From contig NW_027461515.1 of assembly GCF_024713945.1 (NCBI RefSeq), forward strand, positions 93,381 to 157,380: DNA of 64,000 bases. Direction: 5' to 3'. The first letter of the stretch is position 1; each line of letters starts with the position of its first letter. The position numbers and the translations under genes were made by a program. Below are positions 49,751 through 60,115 of the stretch, piece after piece. The notes below the pieces were generated by a model that saw only the letters and a list, made by a program, of their open reading frames with translations, was not told the DNA's origin and searched no databases. The DNA comes from Dermatophagoides farinae (Eukaryota; Arthropoda; Arachnida; Sarcoptiformes; Pyroglyphidae).

Positions 49751-52735
49751 TTAGGTTATATTTTTCAATATACATCGTAAATAATTGATTCTTTTTTCAA
49801 TTGAATAATTGTGGCCGATCTGTAAGATTGCAATTAGTTTTTTAATGCATTCAACAGTGTTTAATTTAAGAGTAACGCTTTCGGTCATCAGATAAGCAAG
49901 TTCAACTGTTTGTGTGTATACATAAGGTAGAGCAGAAGAGTCTTTTAATTCTTGTTTGACTTCTCCCGTTGGGTTTTCAATTTTATTCTTTGTTATTGAT
50001 ACAGCTTCTTCTCTGTTGAACTTAGGTAAGCCAGACAGACTAACTTGTAAAATCAAATTAGTTAGCTGAAACCAATAAACTTCAACTAAGTGGCAGTTAG
50101 GATGTTTTTCTATGAACTCAATAATAGCGTTAATACGAATTAGTCCACGCAAAATCAAATGTTCGATCACAATATAAGCTCGTTTTAAGTTTGTTGAGAA
50201 AATAGTAATTATCGAAGAAATAAGTCCACGTTCAAAATAATCTGCGTGTTGATCAGACTCGCTACACCATTTCATAAATAAAGCATAGTACAGCTCAGTG
50301 AGTCGCAAAAAGTGTGTAAACGTTTTGCTACTTATACATACATAAGCATAAGCAAGAATGAAGGAAAGTGTTTGTACTGACCAAGTGAAGTCAGTATCAG
50401 TGTCAAATATGATGTGTGGCAAAAGATTCGACTTTTTAGACGAAATGCTATCGAGACTAATGAGCGAATTCTTAACTAAGTTTTCTGAAATATTAGAGTT
50501 TGTGTTATAGTTATCTACGTCAACAGTTTCCTGTTCTGGTGCATCAATTTCGTCTTTTGTTTTCAAAGTTTTGAGCTTTTTGTTTATGTACGTCGCGGAA
50601 AGTTCAAAGGTGCGTTTTGTTCCAACTTGTTCTGAACAAAAAATCAACTCGTCTATATTTAAGTTTGATATGTCTTTGACAAGTGGTTTGCCGACTAAAG
50701 CCGTTAAGAGGGAATAAACTTCGTTAAGCATAGTGAATTGCTCTATTGGGCTAAGTATTCTGTACCTACATAATTGCTTAAACAGCAGGATTTCGATTGG
50801 CAGAAGAGTAGGATTTAAATTGTTTTTAGTGACGCTTTCGGCTACCTGAACCACTTCACTGTTGTCGAAAGTAAGTTTGGAAAAATTGTAGATAGAGTAA
50901 TAATCAGGCTCAGATGGGAGTATTTTTGAAAACTTTTGGAAATAATAACTCTTTTCTTCTATATCGTTGGGCAAAAACGATTGGTTGTTAAAGCAGACAT
51001 AAAACAAGAAATGAGCGTAGAAGTACTCAGGATCCGAATACCCAAATAAATCGCTAATTATAAGGTTAGACTGTTCTGTTAACTTAGAAATAAAAGCTGC
51101 ATTAGACGTGGCTAATTTGTTTAACAAGTCTTTTACTAAGCCTGCCAAACTGTTATCAAAGCTCATTATATGTGAAAAAAATGAAACACAGTTCCAGTAA
51201 GCCTGTGTAGATAAATTAGGCAACACATCTAGCAAGTTCCGGCAGCATTCAACGATTATGTTAAGAATTTCAGGAGCTAATATGTACAGACAAACGCAGA
51301 GCTGAGCCAAGTAAACACCTGAAAATTGGCCTGTATAACCAACACCACTGAAAACTGGCAATTTTCCATCGAAGAAAATGCTAAAAAGCCATTGTATCAA
51401 TAGTAAATTATAAGAATCATGCATAACCGGCAATAGCAGTAATTGCTCAGCACAAAAATCGATTCGCCCAGCAAAAGCCTGTAAAACATCTACTATGTAG
51501 ATCTTTGTCAGTAATTTATCTGCTTCGTCTAGCTCAGCAACGTCAAGCACTTGTCGTAAATATTCTTTCGACAGGTACTGATCATCAGTAGGAAAAATTG
51601 AATAATTCATTACGATACAGTTGTAACACAGTTTAAAAACTCGAACTGATTTGTCAGGAACATTTTCGTAGTTTGTCAGATATCTGAATTTGCTGAAATC
51701 TTTGGATACAAAATTGTTATCAATATTGTAGTTAAACGTAAGAAGGAAAGGAAAAACATATCTGATACTTGAAATTACTTCTCTTTCGTAAAATCTAAAT
51801 ATATTTAAAGAAATAAACTTTCTTTCGATTAGTAAACCCAAGTTTTTTTTTATTTCGCTGTAAAACTGAAAAAAAAACGAATCAAGAGAAGATTCCACGC
51901 AATCCAAAATCGAAATAGAGTTTGAAATTGAATTCAATATTAACTCAGAATGAACGTTGTACATGTCTTTATTAATAAAAATTAGCGAAGAAAAAAACAC
52001 AACCCTGACTGCGTAATCAAGGTCGGCTTTTGAAATCACGTCTTCTATGTATTTGATCAGCAAAGTAAAATCAAAAATTCCAAACGAACTAAGATCCAGC
52101 AAAAAACGTAATGCAGAGCTTACTTTGTAAATCTCGTCGATACTATGATTCTTAGATAAAACTTCTGTAATTTTATAAAACACGTTATGACATATTTTAA
52201 GCAGGAACAAAATATAAAAGGCAAACCTTTGGTCATCCTGAGAAATTCGCTTGATGTGCTCAGATGCCTGAACTTTTACAGACTTGACAATATTCACGTG
52301 TGGAAGGTTGTCTAACACGTTGATTATTTTATGATGAAAATCATCAGTTTTAGCATAATGTAAAAACAAACTAAAAATAAAACTTACATAATAAGAATGT
52401 TTATGAGGTAAAGTTATAATGCATTCTGTCACTAAATCGATCAGCTTTACTGTTTCAGTTTCAAAATTCGTCTCAGCTACGATCCTTGTAAGCCACGAAC
52501 AAAAAGATTCACTGCTAAAATTAGCTTCCAGTGGTTCATGAGTGAGAATACTCAAGTTTTGAATTTCAAGACTCAACAACTGGTTTATAGAAGCCGCTAT
52601 TTGGTTTGATTTCTGCTTAAATTTTTTGGGAACGTCACCTAATTTAACAATCAACTTGTAAAGTTGAGCTCTTTCATAATTTAAAGTTTTAGTTTCGTTG
52701 TTAAATTGATTGTTAACTTTTTCAACGCTATCCAT
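49751..52735 (-). CDS. NCBP1: Nuclear cap-binding protein CBP80
   Basis: Large subunit of the nuclear cap-binding complex, a stack of MIF4G-type helical repeats that holds CBP20 on the mRNA cap. 994 residues without motifs but with the helical repeat pattern throughout. The N-terminal repeat (ESFCSWLTRIVAETN near 76) fits MIF4G-1. The region near 800-905 (WSVQTLSFILAYAYVCISSK, FTHFLRLTELYYALF, LISSIITIFSTNLKRAYIVIEHLI) aligns with the last repeat of human CBP80 (FVQTLLHLAAKSFSHSFSAL). An acidic linker lies near 715-760. Identity is low, so a related MIF4G protein is possible. A 17-nt GTAAGT...TTTAG at 52369-52385 is coding. Confidence 0.72.
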   Translation of the reverse strand: MDSVEKVNNQFNNETKTLNYERAQLYKLIVKLGDVPKKFKQKSNQIAASINQLLSLEIQNLSILTHEPLEANFSSESFCSWLTRIVAETNFETETVKLIDLVTECIITLPHKHSYYVSFIFSLFLHYAKTDDFHHKIINVLDNLPHVNIVKSVKVQASEHIKRISQDDQRFAFYILFLLKICHNVFYKITEVLSKNHSIDEIYKVSSALRFLLDLSSFGIFDFTLLIKYIEDVISKADLDYAVRVVFFSSLIFINKDMYNVHSELILNSISNSISILDCVESSLDSFFFQFYSEIKKNLGLLIERKFISLNIFRFYEREVISSIRYVFPFLLTFNYNIDNNFVSKDFSKFRYLTNYENVPDKSVRVFKLCYNCIVMNYSIFPTDDQYLSKEYLRQVLDVAELDEADKLLTKIYIVDVLQAFAGRIDFCAEQLLLLPVMHDSYNLLLIQWLFSIFFDGKLPVFSGVGYTGQFSGVYLAQLCVCLYILAPEILNIIVECCRNLLDVLPNLSTQAYWNCVSFFSHIMSFDNSLAGLVKDLLNKLATSNAAFISKLTEQSNLIISDLFGYSDPEYFYAHFLFYVCFNNQSFLPNDIEEKSYYFQKFSKILPSEPDYYSIYNFSKLTFDNSEVVQVAESVTKNNLNPTLLPIEILLFKQLCRYRILSPIEQFTMLNEVYSLLTALVGKPLVKDISNLNIDELIFCSEQVGTKRTFELSATYINKKLKTLKTKDEIDAPEQETVDVDNYNTNSNISENLVKNSLISLDSISSKKSNLLPHIIFDTDTDFTWSVQTLSFILAYAYVCISSKTFTHFLRLTELYYALFMKWCSESDQHADYFERGLISSIITIFSTNLKRAYIVIEHLILRGLIRINAIIEFIEKHPNCHLVEVYWFQLTNLILQVSLSGLPKFNREEAVSITKNKIENPTGEVKQELKDSSALPYVYTQTVELAYLMTESVTLKLNTVECIKKLIAILQIGHNYSIEKRINYLRCILKNIT

Positions 52736-52901
52736 TTGGTGGAGATATAAACTATGTATTTAATTTAATGTAAATCCGATAAAAAAACTAAATAAAAATA
52801 CTTTATATGCGTACAAAAAAAGTACTACGTGAACTTTTGACTCTAATAGCGCTAAATTCTTTAAAACTCACTCCTTAGTTTTGGTTGCGTTATGTATTAT
52901 T

Positions 52902-53455
52902 TTATTCTCCCGAAAAGTAATATTTACTAGTGTATTCGCTAACGACGTGTGGTTTTTCTTCATCAAACTGCTGTTCGTCTAATTCAACCGTGTCCGTAAT
53001 GACTACTGACTTCATCGATTGATTCAAAGTTGAATCTATAGTTGATTCACTCCATTCGAGTGATGAACTTTCAGACTGTGCACTTCTTGAAGAGTCGTTG
53101 CTGTATTCACTATTATTATCAACTAAGTTTTCACAGACGGTAACGCTAGGATTGAAAACTTTGTATGGACATTCTTGCTTATCGGACGGAATTCCGTAGG
53201 GATAAGAAACTGAACTAAAAAATTGCGTATATAAAGCAGCTGGATCGATAGGAGTAAATAAGTCATCGGATCCTTTGGGTTTAAAAGGTTTTAAATCTTT
53301 GTCTATAGGATGTATATCATTCAAAACTTACAGTAGTACTTGGGTTTACCTAAAACTTTATCGTTATTGCGTGGTGTAAAATCAAGTAGGTAAGAAAAAT
53401 TTTTTTTCTCATAGCCCGGTAAACTAGCTAAGTATTCGTATGAGTTTTCTGTCAT
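52902..53455 (-). CDS. Unrecognised 174-residue acidic protein (two exons)
   Basis: Exon 1 53332-53455 and exon 2 52902-53302, joined at YYY-KDLKPFKPKG. The internal ATG at 53324 lies inside the intron and is not the start. The first 85 residues are rich in Tyr, Pro and Phe (DLFTPIDPAALYTQFFSS, SYPYGIP) and the rest is Ser/Glu-rich and acidic. It looks like a mostly extended adaptor with short linear motifs. No family recognised. It is divergent from Ykt6 with 214 nt between starts. Confidence 0.6.
53303..53331 (-). other. Spliceosomal intron, 29 nt
   Basis: GTAAGT donor, CCTATAG acceptor, phase 1. Confidence 0.85.
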
Positions 53456-53669
53456 TTTAAGTTTATTGTATTTTAGCTAATGAATATACCTTAATTGTCC
53501 TTTATACAATTAATTACTCAAAAAGATAAATGCATGCAACGGTAAAGTACACCATCTTTTTTCATGCATTATAAAGCGGACTTCACAACATTGCCGTTGA
53601 AAATTATCTGTTTTATCTAAGCGTATTTTTGATCTCTATATATAATATTATGAAAATAATTATTATTCT

Positions 53670-54327
53670 ATGAAATTGCTAGGGGTGATAATTTCTAAAA
53701 CCATTCCTGGTCAAGAAAAACCAATTTTTTTAGTCAGTTCATATCAGCTTAAGTCGTAAGTGTATAATTTCATGAATTAAATTTTTATTATATTGTAGCT
53801 TTAGTTTTGTTTACAGAAACTCAATAAAAGATGTAAGTCATTTTTTATCTAGACAAATAATACCTCGACTCGGCGTTCTTCAGCAGGAATCTATTGTTCA
53901 CAACGAATTTACGTTTTTTGCCATCAAGTTCACCACAGGACTGTGTATTTCGGTGTTGACTGATGAAAATTACCCTGAAAGAATAGCCTTTGAGTTGATT
54001 TCCGTTATTTACGACGACTTGAATCAAACCGTTACTCGCGAACAATTTGAATCGTTCTCTGAAGATAAATGTTTTCTTGAATACAAACCCAAATTAAAGG
54101 AATTGATAAATAAATACTATGATCCTTCGACGTTTGACGCATTGACAATCACAACAAACAAAATCATTCGGAACAAAAAAACTGTGCAAAGAAATCTGAG
54201 TGATATCATAAAAAATATAAACAATATTAATGATTTGGTAGATCAGAGTAACGACCTGTCTTATTCGAGTCAACAATTGTTCAAAAAAACTAAAACTCTC
54301 AAAAAAAAATGCTGTAAGTTAATGTGA
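53670..54327 (+). CDS. YKT6: Ykt6 longin SNARE (two exons)
   Basis: R-SNARE of ER-Golgi, endosomal and autophagic fusion. Exons 53670-53755 and 53799-54327 give 204 residues. The longin domain (1-140) has SFSFVYRNSIKDVSHFLSR and ISVLTDENYPERIAFELISV; the SNARE motif covers about 143-195. There is no membrane helix. Instead the end is KKCCKLM, a palmitoylation plus CAAX prenylation signal like the family's CCAIM. The zero-layer Arg expected in the SNARE core (LLERGEKLDDLV in animals) is Asn168 here (IIKNINNINDLV). The upstream short ATG at 53650 meets a stop after 7 codons and is not used. Confidence 0.95.
53756..53798 (+). other. Spliceosomal intron, 43 nt
   Basis: GTAAGT donor, TATTGTAG acceptor, phase 2; the longest intron found here. 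It restores LKSFSFVYRNS in the longin domain. Confidence 0.95.
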
Positions 54328-54339
54328 CATTCGATTTGA

Positions 54340-57261
54340 TTATCGGAAGTTCTCAGCTGGAGCAGACGCAACAGCCTTACTCAGAATCTGAGAAATTAGT
54401 ATTTCAGCCGCGCGATTAGGTTCGTCTAAGCAGTTATCTGAAGTTTCGCTGTGAATATCAGGTGTTGAGCAAGCATATTTCCTTGCATTTATAAACCACT
54501 CATTATGTAATCCACTGAACAGTTTGTCTTCTACATTGTAAATTTTAGCGTAATATTGTAAAATTAAAAACAAGAACTGCTTCGCGTTAATGTATGATTT
54601 CAAAGAAAAGTTACTTCTAGTTGCTGTAGGTCCAACAGATATATGATATTGAGATATTTTCTGGTATTCGGGATCGTTTTCAAATAAACTGCTTAGGTTA
54701 TTTTCTAATAATATAATTGCGGCATCTTTTGCTAGCAGATTTTTCTCGTCAATTAATTTTTTGATAGAATTTTCCAAAGAAGTTTTGAGAACGTTAATGT
54801 TTACTGATACCGTCAAGGCGTTGATTGAACGCGAAATGTTCAAATTTTCGTCTTTTAGCAGGCCACCACTTTCCAAGTGTCCTTGTAATTGATTCAAAGA
54901 TAGGTGATTGTCTCCGTTAAATTTGGTGATTACAAAGCTAATGTTAGTGTAATTTTGTTCTATGTAACTATACTGAGTTCTAGTTTTATAGTATTCCATC
55001 AAATCTTTGATTGGATCGAGAAGGGAACTATCAAGCGGTCCAACATTCGTAAAGTACTTAGAGCCTTTTGATTTTACAGCGTGTCCATTTTCAATCATAA
55101 CTAATAAATTATTTAAATTATACCAGTTATATCCGCCAGAGGTTTTATCGTACAAAATCAAATCGAAATCTATTTTTTTGTTAAACAAATCCTCAGTGCT
55201 ATTTTCCTCAGTGTAATAGCTACTAACAGAACTAGAGCCCATCGAGTCAGAAGTGGTATAAGTGTTTTCGATTATCGATCTGCTGTTATCGCTACTTAAA
55301 AAAGTTGTTTTCGCGTTAATCATAGGAATAGAATCAAGTATTTCATTACTATCATCAATAGATTGATTTCTTTTTTCTTTCAGAAGAGACTTCAGGGCAT
55401 TAAATGCAGTAATAACAGTTGGCAACGGGACGTTACACGCAGGTTGAAATCCAATGGCGGATTTGTCCAACATTAAGTCTAAATCAATTGAGGATAGATT
55501 TTCAGAGACTGAAGAAGCATAATCACTCTTGATATAGTTCATGATTCTGTCATTGACTTTTAGTTGAGTTTCTTCGTTGTAATAATTTCTTTCTTTCAAG
55601 TCGATCTCGTTGCAATTGCTTGGATTTTCACAATCATTTCCCGGTTTTTTAAGAATATCTGAAATCGAGGTTATATAAATAACATAACTGTATTTTTGAA
55701 TTATATGCTCTCGAATATAGTTAAACAATGCCGTTTCAGCGATTGGTTTTATTGACATACTTCGATGAGACATAATTTGACTAACTTTTGCGTCTAGTTC
55801 ATTTACACATTTAACGTGGTGTTCAAGATCAATGTTACAAATTAATTTTTGAACGAACTCATCTATACCTGAATTAAATGATATAGTCGATGTTTTTTCC
55901 AGAAGATTAATTACTTTTTGGACTGTGCCAGTTATATCGTATAAATTAAAAAGTTCAATTGAAGGCAACTCGTTGCTTAAACAAGACTTAACAACGCTTC
56001 CTGTGTAACTCCTACTGTTTATTAAATACTTACAATTTCCATTTAAAAGCATTGTGTAAATCATTGGTAAAGAAAAGATTTCTTGAGACTGAGCGTTCCA
56101 AAAAATCGTAGCTTCTTTCAAGTAAAGCCAGACACTAGGGGAAACACTCCAAAATACTTTAATCGGAATATACGACGCAGAACCGTATTTAGCATTGATA
56201 TTTGCTATGTTTGATAAAGCGTCTTTGAATTTTTTGAATCGTTCTTCTTCACTTAAAGGATAAGACATAGGAAACGGAGAACCGTAAGTGTTTCCGTGCG
56301 AGTAAATTTGAATAAATTCCACATTTTTCACGCCTTTTTTAAAAATTCGTTCCATTACCTGTGCTCTCATTTCTAGTGATTTAGGGTCATCGATTGTTGA
56401 ATCCAAGCAGACAATGTATTTATTTTTTGAATTATAAAAAGACGCATTTGCTGTTGATTCACTATCATGCGCGTTGTCCTGAATGACATTGTTCAAAGCC
56501 TGAGCCATAATTTCTCTGTTATTAATAGGAATTCCAAAAGCACTACAGAAGTAATTAGAATTTAATGTCATTAAAGCTTGCAAATTTCTGCCTAGTGGAG
56601 AAATTATACACAAGACTTCGTGATATTTAGATCCATCGCTCGTTAATAATTTTCCGTTATTGTAAGTTGATCCTAGAACTCTTGCTGCAATAGATTTAAA
56701 TTCATCTAAACACGTTTCTGATTGAAACAGCAAAGCATGGGAACAAAGAATACAAGAAAGTAAACTATCTAAGCAAGGAATAATTCTTAAAAGTTCATCA
56801 GCAGGCACAACATGACCTAAGTGGAAATATATTTTTCTGTTTTCCATAACTTCTTGTATTAGTTTAGGAAGCATAATTAACTGCCATCCGTATATGTATA
56901 CTTCGTCAGTTGCATCCAAACCTAATGTGCGCAAAGTATCTAAAAACCTTTGACAAACCAGAGGAATTTCATCAAAGATTTCATTAGGCAAGTATGAGTT
57001 TATGCAACAAGGAGTTTTTTGATTCATTAAAGTCAAAATTAACTCGTTCCATTTACTTCCTTGTCTCAAGTGTTGTTCTTTTTTGCTTACAATAACCTGT
57101 TTCACATTTAATAACTTTGCGCTTCGATCTTCATTGGCTTCGTTAATGTCCTCAGAGATGTTTTCTAAAAAATCTCCCACTAAAACAACCTCACGAGGAG
57201 CAAATGCTGCCCCGAAAAGTGGATCCCCTAAAAACTGACTAACAATAATCAAACGATTCAT
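54340..57261 (-). CDS. Degenerate trehalose-6-phosphate synthase/phosphatase-like protein
   Basis: 973 residues. The N-terminal two thirds follow a GT20 synthase: RLIIVSQFLG at 3-12, YIYGWQLIMLPKLIQEV near 121, HLGHVVPADELLRIIP near 147, KYIVCLDSTIDDPKSLEMR near 285, and CKYLINSRSYTGSVVKS near 410. The last third follows the phosphatase end: ENGHAVKSKG near 715 and YYKTRTQYSYIEQ near 755. Key positions have changed. The HDY motif is YGW, the DGMNLV..E loop is TGSVV, and no DxDGT phosphatase motif is seen. Fungal Tps3/Tsl1 and the synthase half of Tps2 are known non-catalytic relatives. A regulatory subunit role is thus likely. It is convergent with Ykt6, with a 12-nt gap. Confidence 0.8.
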   Translation of the reverse strand: MNRLIIVSQFLGDPLFGAAFAPREVVLVGDFLENISEDINEANEDRSAKLLNVKQVIVSKKEQHLRQGSKWNELILTLMNQKTPCCINSYLPNEIFDEIPLVCQRFLDTLRTLGLDATDEVYIYGWQLIMLPKLIQEVMENRKIYFHLGHVVPADELLRIIPCLDSLLSCILCSHALLFQSETCLDEFKSIAARVLGSTYNNGKLLTSDGSKYHEVLCIISPLGRNLQALMTLNSNYFCSAFGIPINNREIMAQALNNVIQDNAHDSESTANASFYNSKNKYIVCLDSTIDDPKSLEMRAQVMERIFKKGVKNVEFIQIYSHGNTYGSPFPMSYPLSEEERFKKFKDALSNIANINAKYGSASYIPIKVFWSVSPSVWLYLKEATIFWNAQSQEIFSLPMIYTMLLNGNCKYLINSRSYTGSVVKSCLSNELPSIELFNLYDITGTVQKVINLLEKTSTISFNSGIDEFVQKLICNIDLEHHVKCVNELDAKVSQIMSHRSMSIKPIAETALFNYIREHIIQKYSYVIYITSISDILKKPGNDCENPSNCNEIDLKERNYYNEETQLKVNDRIMNYIKSDYASSVSENLSSIDLDLMLDKSAIGFQPACNVPLPTVITAFNALKSLLKEKRNQSIDDSNEILDSIPMINAKTTFLSSDNSRSIIENTYTTSDSMGSSSVSSYYTEENSTEDLFNKKIDFDLILYDKTSGGYNWYNLNNLLVMIENGHAVKSKGSKYFTNVGPLDSSLLDPIKDLMEYYKTRTQYSYIEQNYTNISFVITKFNGDNHLSLNQLQGHLESGGLLKDENLNISRSINALTVSVNINVLKTSLENSIKKLIDEKNLLAKDAAIILLENNLSSLFENDPEYQKISQYHISVGPTATRSNFSLKSYINAKQFLFLILQYYAKIYNVEDKLFSGLHNEWFINARKYACSTPDIHSETSDNCLDEPNRAAEILISQILSKAVASAPAENFR

Positions 57262-57371
57262 TTTTCTGTATTTTAATAGTCAATAAAATTTCCTTATTTG
57301 AACATGTAGCAATTGAAAAAAAATTTTGATTATTTAATCAATTATTTTGAGGTAAAAAACAATGGTTAATT

Positions 57372-59183
57372 ATGTCTAATGCTATAGATGTAAAATTTAA
57401 CAGCTATAAGCCGTCAGACGACGGAAAAACTTTTATTTATACTTTTTCAGTTATATTAGGTTCGTTTAACTTAAACTTAGAAAAAAGATTTCAAGAGTTT
57501 CATGACTTAGACACAGAACTAAAAAATTTATCGTTTGGCTCACTACCTAACCCCCCAACAAAATCTTTTACTCGTCCTAATTCTCCAGAAACAGCGGAGA
57601 TTAGAATGTATAAGTTAAAAAGTTATTTTACAGACTTGATTAAAAGACCTGACATTTGTCTCGCCAAACCAATGATACAATTTCTTGGGTTATTGGAAAA
57701 TCAAATTGAAGCTGCTCAGTTTTATGTTTTAGCTGTTTCCGACGTCTTTCCAAATTTTTGTTCAATTTTTAGCGCGCAATGTGCTACATCTGGAATCATA
57801 TTTAGTTTATTTTATAATACAACAGCTAGTTTGAAAGTTGGTAAGGTCTGGAACGTTATAGATCCGCTCAAATCTTCCGGAATAGCATGTTTTAATTATC
57901 CAAGTCTTTATTTTGATTATGATTACTTAGAAAACCTAGATTTTGATCAATCAGACTGTTTATCACAAATCATGTCTGCTGAGAATCTAATGCCTATTTA
58001 CATTGAAGAATTCAATGAAAAAATTGTTCATTTAGAGATAATTCACAACGAAAAAGCGCTAATTATTTTTAATGAAGCGGGTGCTGCCGCTTTATATTCT
58101 TATAATCTTATTAATGGTAGTTTAGAATTGGATTTAATTAACCAGTTTGAAATTCTATTTTCAGAAGTTATTATTAAAACTTATAAAAACACATCACACG
58201 GAAATTATATTGCTTTAATAGGTTCAGAAAATAGTCTTAAATTATTAAAATACGAAAATAAGTATCTCCACATCGTTTCTCATGGATTAATCAAAACGCC
58301 GCTTAAAAACAAAAATGAAAAATTAAAAAGTATAGTAACGCTTTTTTTGAACGATAAAATCTATGCTGTTACAGGAACATCCCTTGGAAATTTTCTACTT
58401 TTTGATATATCTCAGGAAGATCCTGTATTCATTAGAAAAATAAATTTTAATTTGATAATGGCTCAACTACTAGGACAAAATATTTCTGAAAACACCGACG
58501 ACACGAAAAATTCATCTTCCTGGACCAAATATCTTGGTATTAGATTGTCGAAAAAAAACAATGATCTACGTACTCATTCGATTAATCATTTAATGATAAA
58601 CGAAGATGAGCCTAATAACGAATATCTAGTGGTATTTTATCATAAATACTGTGTTTTTGTAAACTATTCACAGCTGTTAGAGTTTATTAAAGTTGACAAA
58701 GATCATTCTCAAGATTTTGTTAGAAATATTTTTTCAATAATAAAACTACCAAGAACCTCTAGGGTAACTGTTTCTGCAACATTAATTACAGAAAATTTTC
58801 TTATAATCAGTTTGTGTTACGGACTGATAGTTTATAACATATTTGATTTAGCCAAACCTTTATTATTATATGATAATTCTCACTTAGAATTAGGGACGAT
58901 TAAAGATTTACACATAGTAAATGCAACTGTAAATGGAGAAAAAAAATCTGTTTTACTGGCATCAACAAGCATCAAGGGTACCATTTTGATTGACTATAAA
59001 TGTCTATATTCTTATAATTATTTTTATGAATCGTTAGACAATCACAACATTCTTGATAATGATTATAACGCAGAACATTTTAAAAATAAAAGTAATGAAA
59101 TAGTAGATTGTAAAATTAACACAGATAATATATTTGAAAAAACTTATTATTGTTATAGTAAAATATTACCAACTAATTTTTAA
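57372..59183 (+). CDS. PX domain protein with C-terminal propeller-like region
   Basis: 603 residues. Residues 1-112 form a phosphoinositide-binding PX domain: YTFSVILGSFNLNLEKRFQE (the RF-x-EF element), the proline loop LPNPPTK near 60 and R-x-x-x-LKSYFTDL near 78-88. After a short hinge the rest is beta-rich with repeated blocks (near 125, 225, 275, 330, 430 and 480) that look like a diverged seven-blade propeller. Such a protein would sit on endosomal or Golgi membranes and scaffold partners; this is inferred from the domains. WD repeats are too worn to count surely. The first ATG at 57361 gives only 5 codons and is rejected. Confidence 0.75.
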   Translation: MSNAIDVKFNSYKPSDDGKTFIYTFSVILGSFNLNLEKRFQEFHDLDTELKNLSFGSLPNPPTKSFTRPNSPETAEIRMYKLKSYFTDLIKRPDICLAKPMIQFLGLLENQIEAAQFYVLAVSDVFPNFCSIFSAQCATSGIIFSLFYNTTASLKVGKVWNVIDPLKSSGIACFNYPSLYFDYDYLENLDFDQSDCLSQIMSAENLMPIYIEEFNEKIVHLEIIHNEKALIIFNEAGAAALYSYNLINGSLELDLINQFEILFSEVIIKTYKNTSHGNYIALIGSENSLKLLKYENKYLHIVSHGLIKTPLKNKNEKLKSIVTLFLNDKIYAVTGTSLGNFLLFDISQEDPVFIRKINFNLIMAQLLGQNISENTDDTKNSSSWTKYLGIRLSKKNNDLRTHSINHLMINEDEPNNEYLVVFYHKYCVFVNYSQLLEFIKVDKDHSQDFVRNIFSIIKLPRTSRVTVSATLITENFLIISLCYGLIVYNIFDLAKPLLLYDNSHLELGTIKDLHIVNATVNGEKKSVLLASTSIKGTILIDYKCLYSYNYFYESLDNHNILDNDYNAEHFKNKSNEIVDCKINTDNIFEKTYYCYSKILPTNF

Positions 59184-59263
59184 ACTTTCAGTAGGGCATT
59201 AAAATACAAAATAATGTATAATAAAGTTTATTGATTCAACAGTTATTTATTTTATATCGATAT

Positions 59264-59944
59264 ATGACCAAGTTAACTAAAGATTATTTTGATTTATACT
59301 CACTTCGAATGAAGAATGAAGGTTTCAGAGCACGAAGTGCTTACAAATTATTAGAGATAGAAGAGCAGTTCAGGATATTTGCAGGCGTGCAAAAGGTTTT
59401 AGACCTTTGTGGCGCACCTGGTAGCTGGTCGCAAGTTTTATCTCGACACATCGAACGCAGCCCAGAGCGAAAACTAGTAGCTGTTGATTTACAATACATA
59501 GGAGAGATTTATGGCGTAGAAATAATTCAAGGCGATATTTGCAACAAATCTACTTTAGAAAAAGTTTGTAATTTATTTAATAATTGCAAAATTGATTTAG
59601 TAGTTTGCGACGGAGCTCCTGACGTGGCGGGTTTGAATTCAACAGCTGAGGACTTACAGTTTTCACTCATTTGCTCAGCGTTAATTTTTTGTAATCAATT
59701 ATTAAAAAAAAATGGTACTTTTGTTTGTAAAACTTTCATGGGAAAAAGACAGCATTTAACTCAGTTTATAGCATCTTTGTTTTTTTCACACTGTCATTTT
59801 TATAAACCTAAAAGCAGTAGAAAAGAAAGTTCCGAGATTTTTTTGATTGCTACAGGATTTACTTATAATAAAGATTACGAAAATAGTTTCATGTTTGATC
59901 ATGAAGTGATTTTGCAAAAACTCATATCAAGTATTAATGAATAA
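59264..59944 (+). CDS. TRM7: tRNA 2'-O-ribose methyltransferase Trm7/FTSJ1
   Basis: SAM-dependent methyltransferase that modifies positions 32 and 34 of tRNA anticodon loops. 226 residues from the ATG at 59264; an upstream in-frame start is TTG and adds no conserved residues. GFRARSAYKLLEIE at 20-33, SAM site DLCGAPGSWSQVL at 47-59, CDGAPDV at 115-121, FVCKTFMG at 153-160, and KPKSSRKESSEIF at 181-193. The catalytic tetrad Lys28-Asp116-Lys156-Glu191 is complete. The PKSSR-x-SS end and lack of extension fit Trm7 rather than nucleolar Spb1 or mitochondrial Mrm2. Confidence 0.94.
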   Translation: MTKLTKDYFDLYSLRMKNEGFRARSAYKLLEIEEQFRIFAGVQKVLDLCGAPGSWSQVLSRHIERSPERKLVAVDLQYIGEIYGVEIIQGDICNKSTLEKVCNLFNNCKIDLVVCDGAPDVAGLNSTAEDLQFSLICSALIFCNQLLKKNGTFVCKTFMGKRQHLTQFIASLFFSHCHFYKPKSSRKESSEIFLIATGFTYNKDYENSFMFDHEVILQKLISSINE

Positions 59945-60115
59945 ATTTTATTTCATCTTCCTTTTGAAATGAAACCGTGTGTGAAATAATGAAAACACAC
60001 ATTGAATTAATCTATAGAATAACAAATAATTTAATCATTATTGGTCGAAAATACTTAAAAGTCACAATTAATATTGATTCGATTCTAACTTGTTTAAACA
60101 AACAAAACTTTGTTT

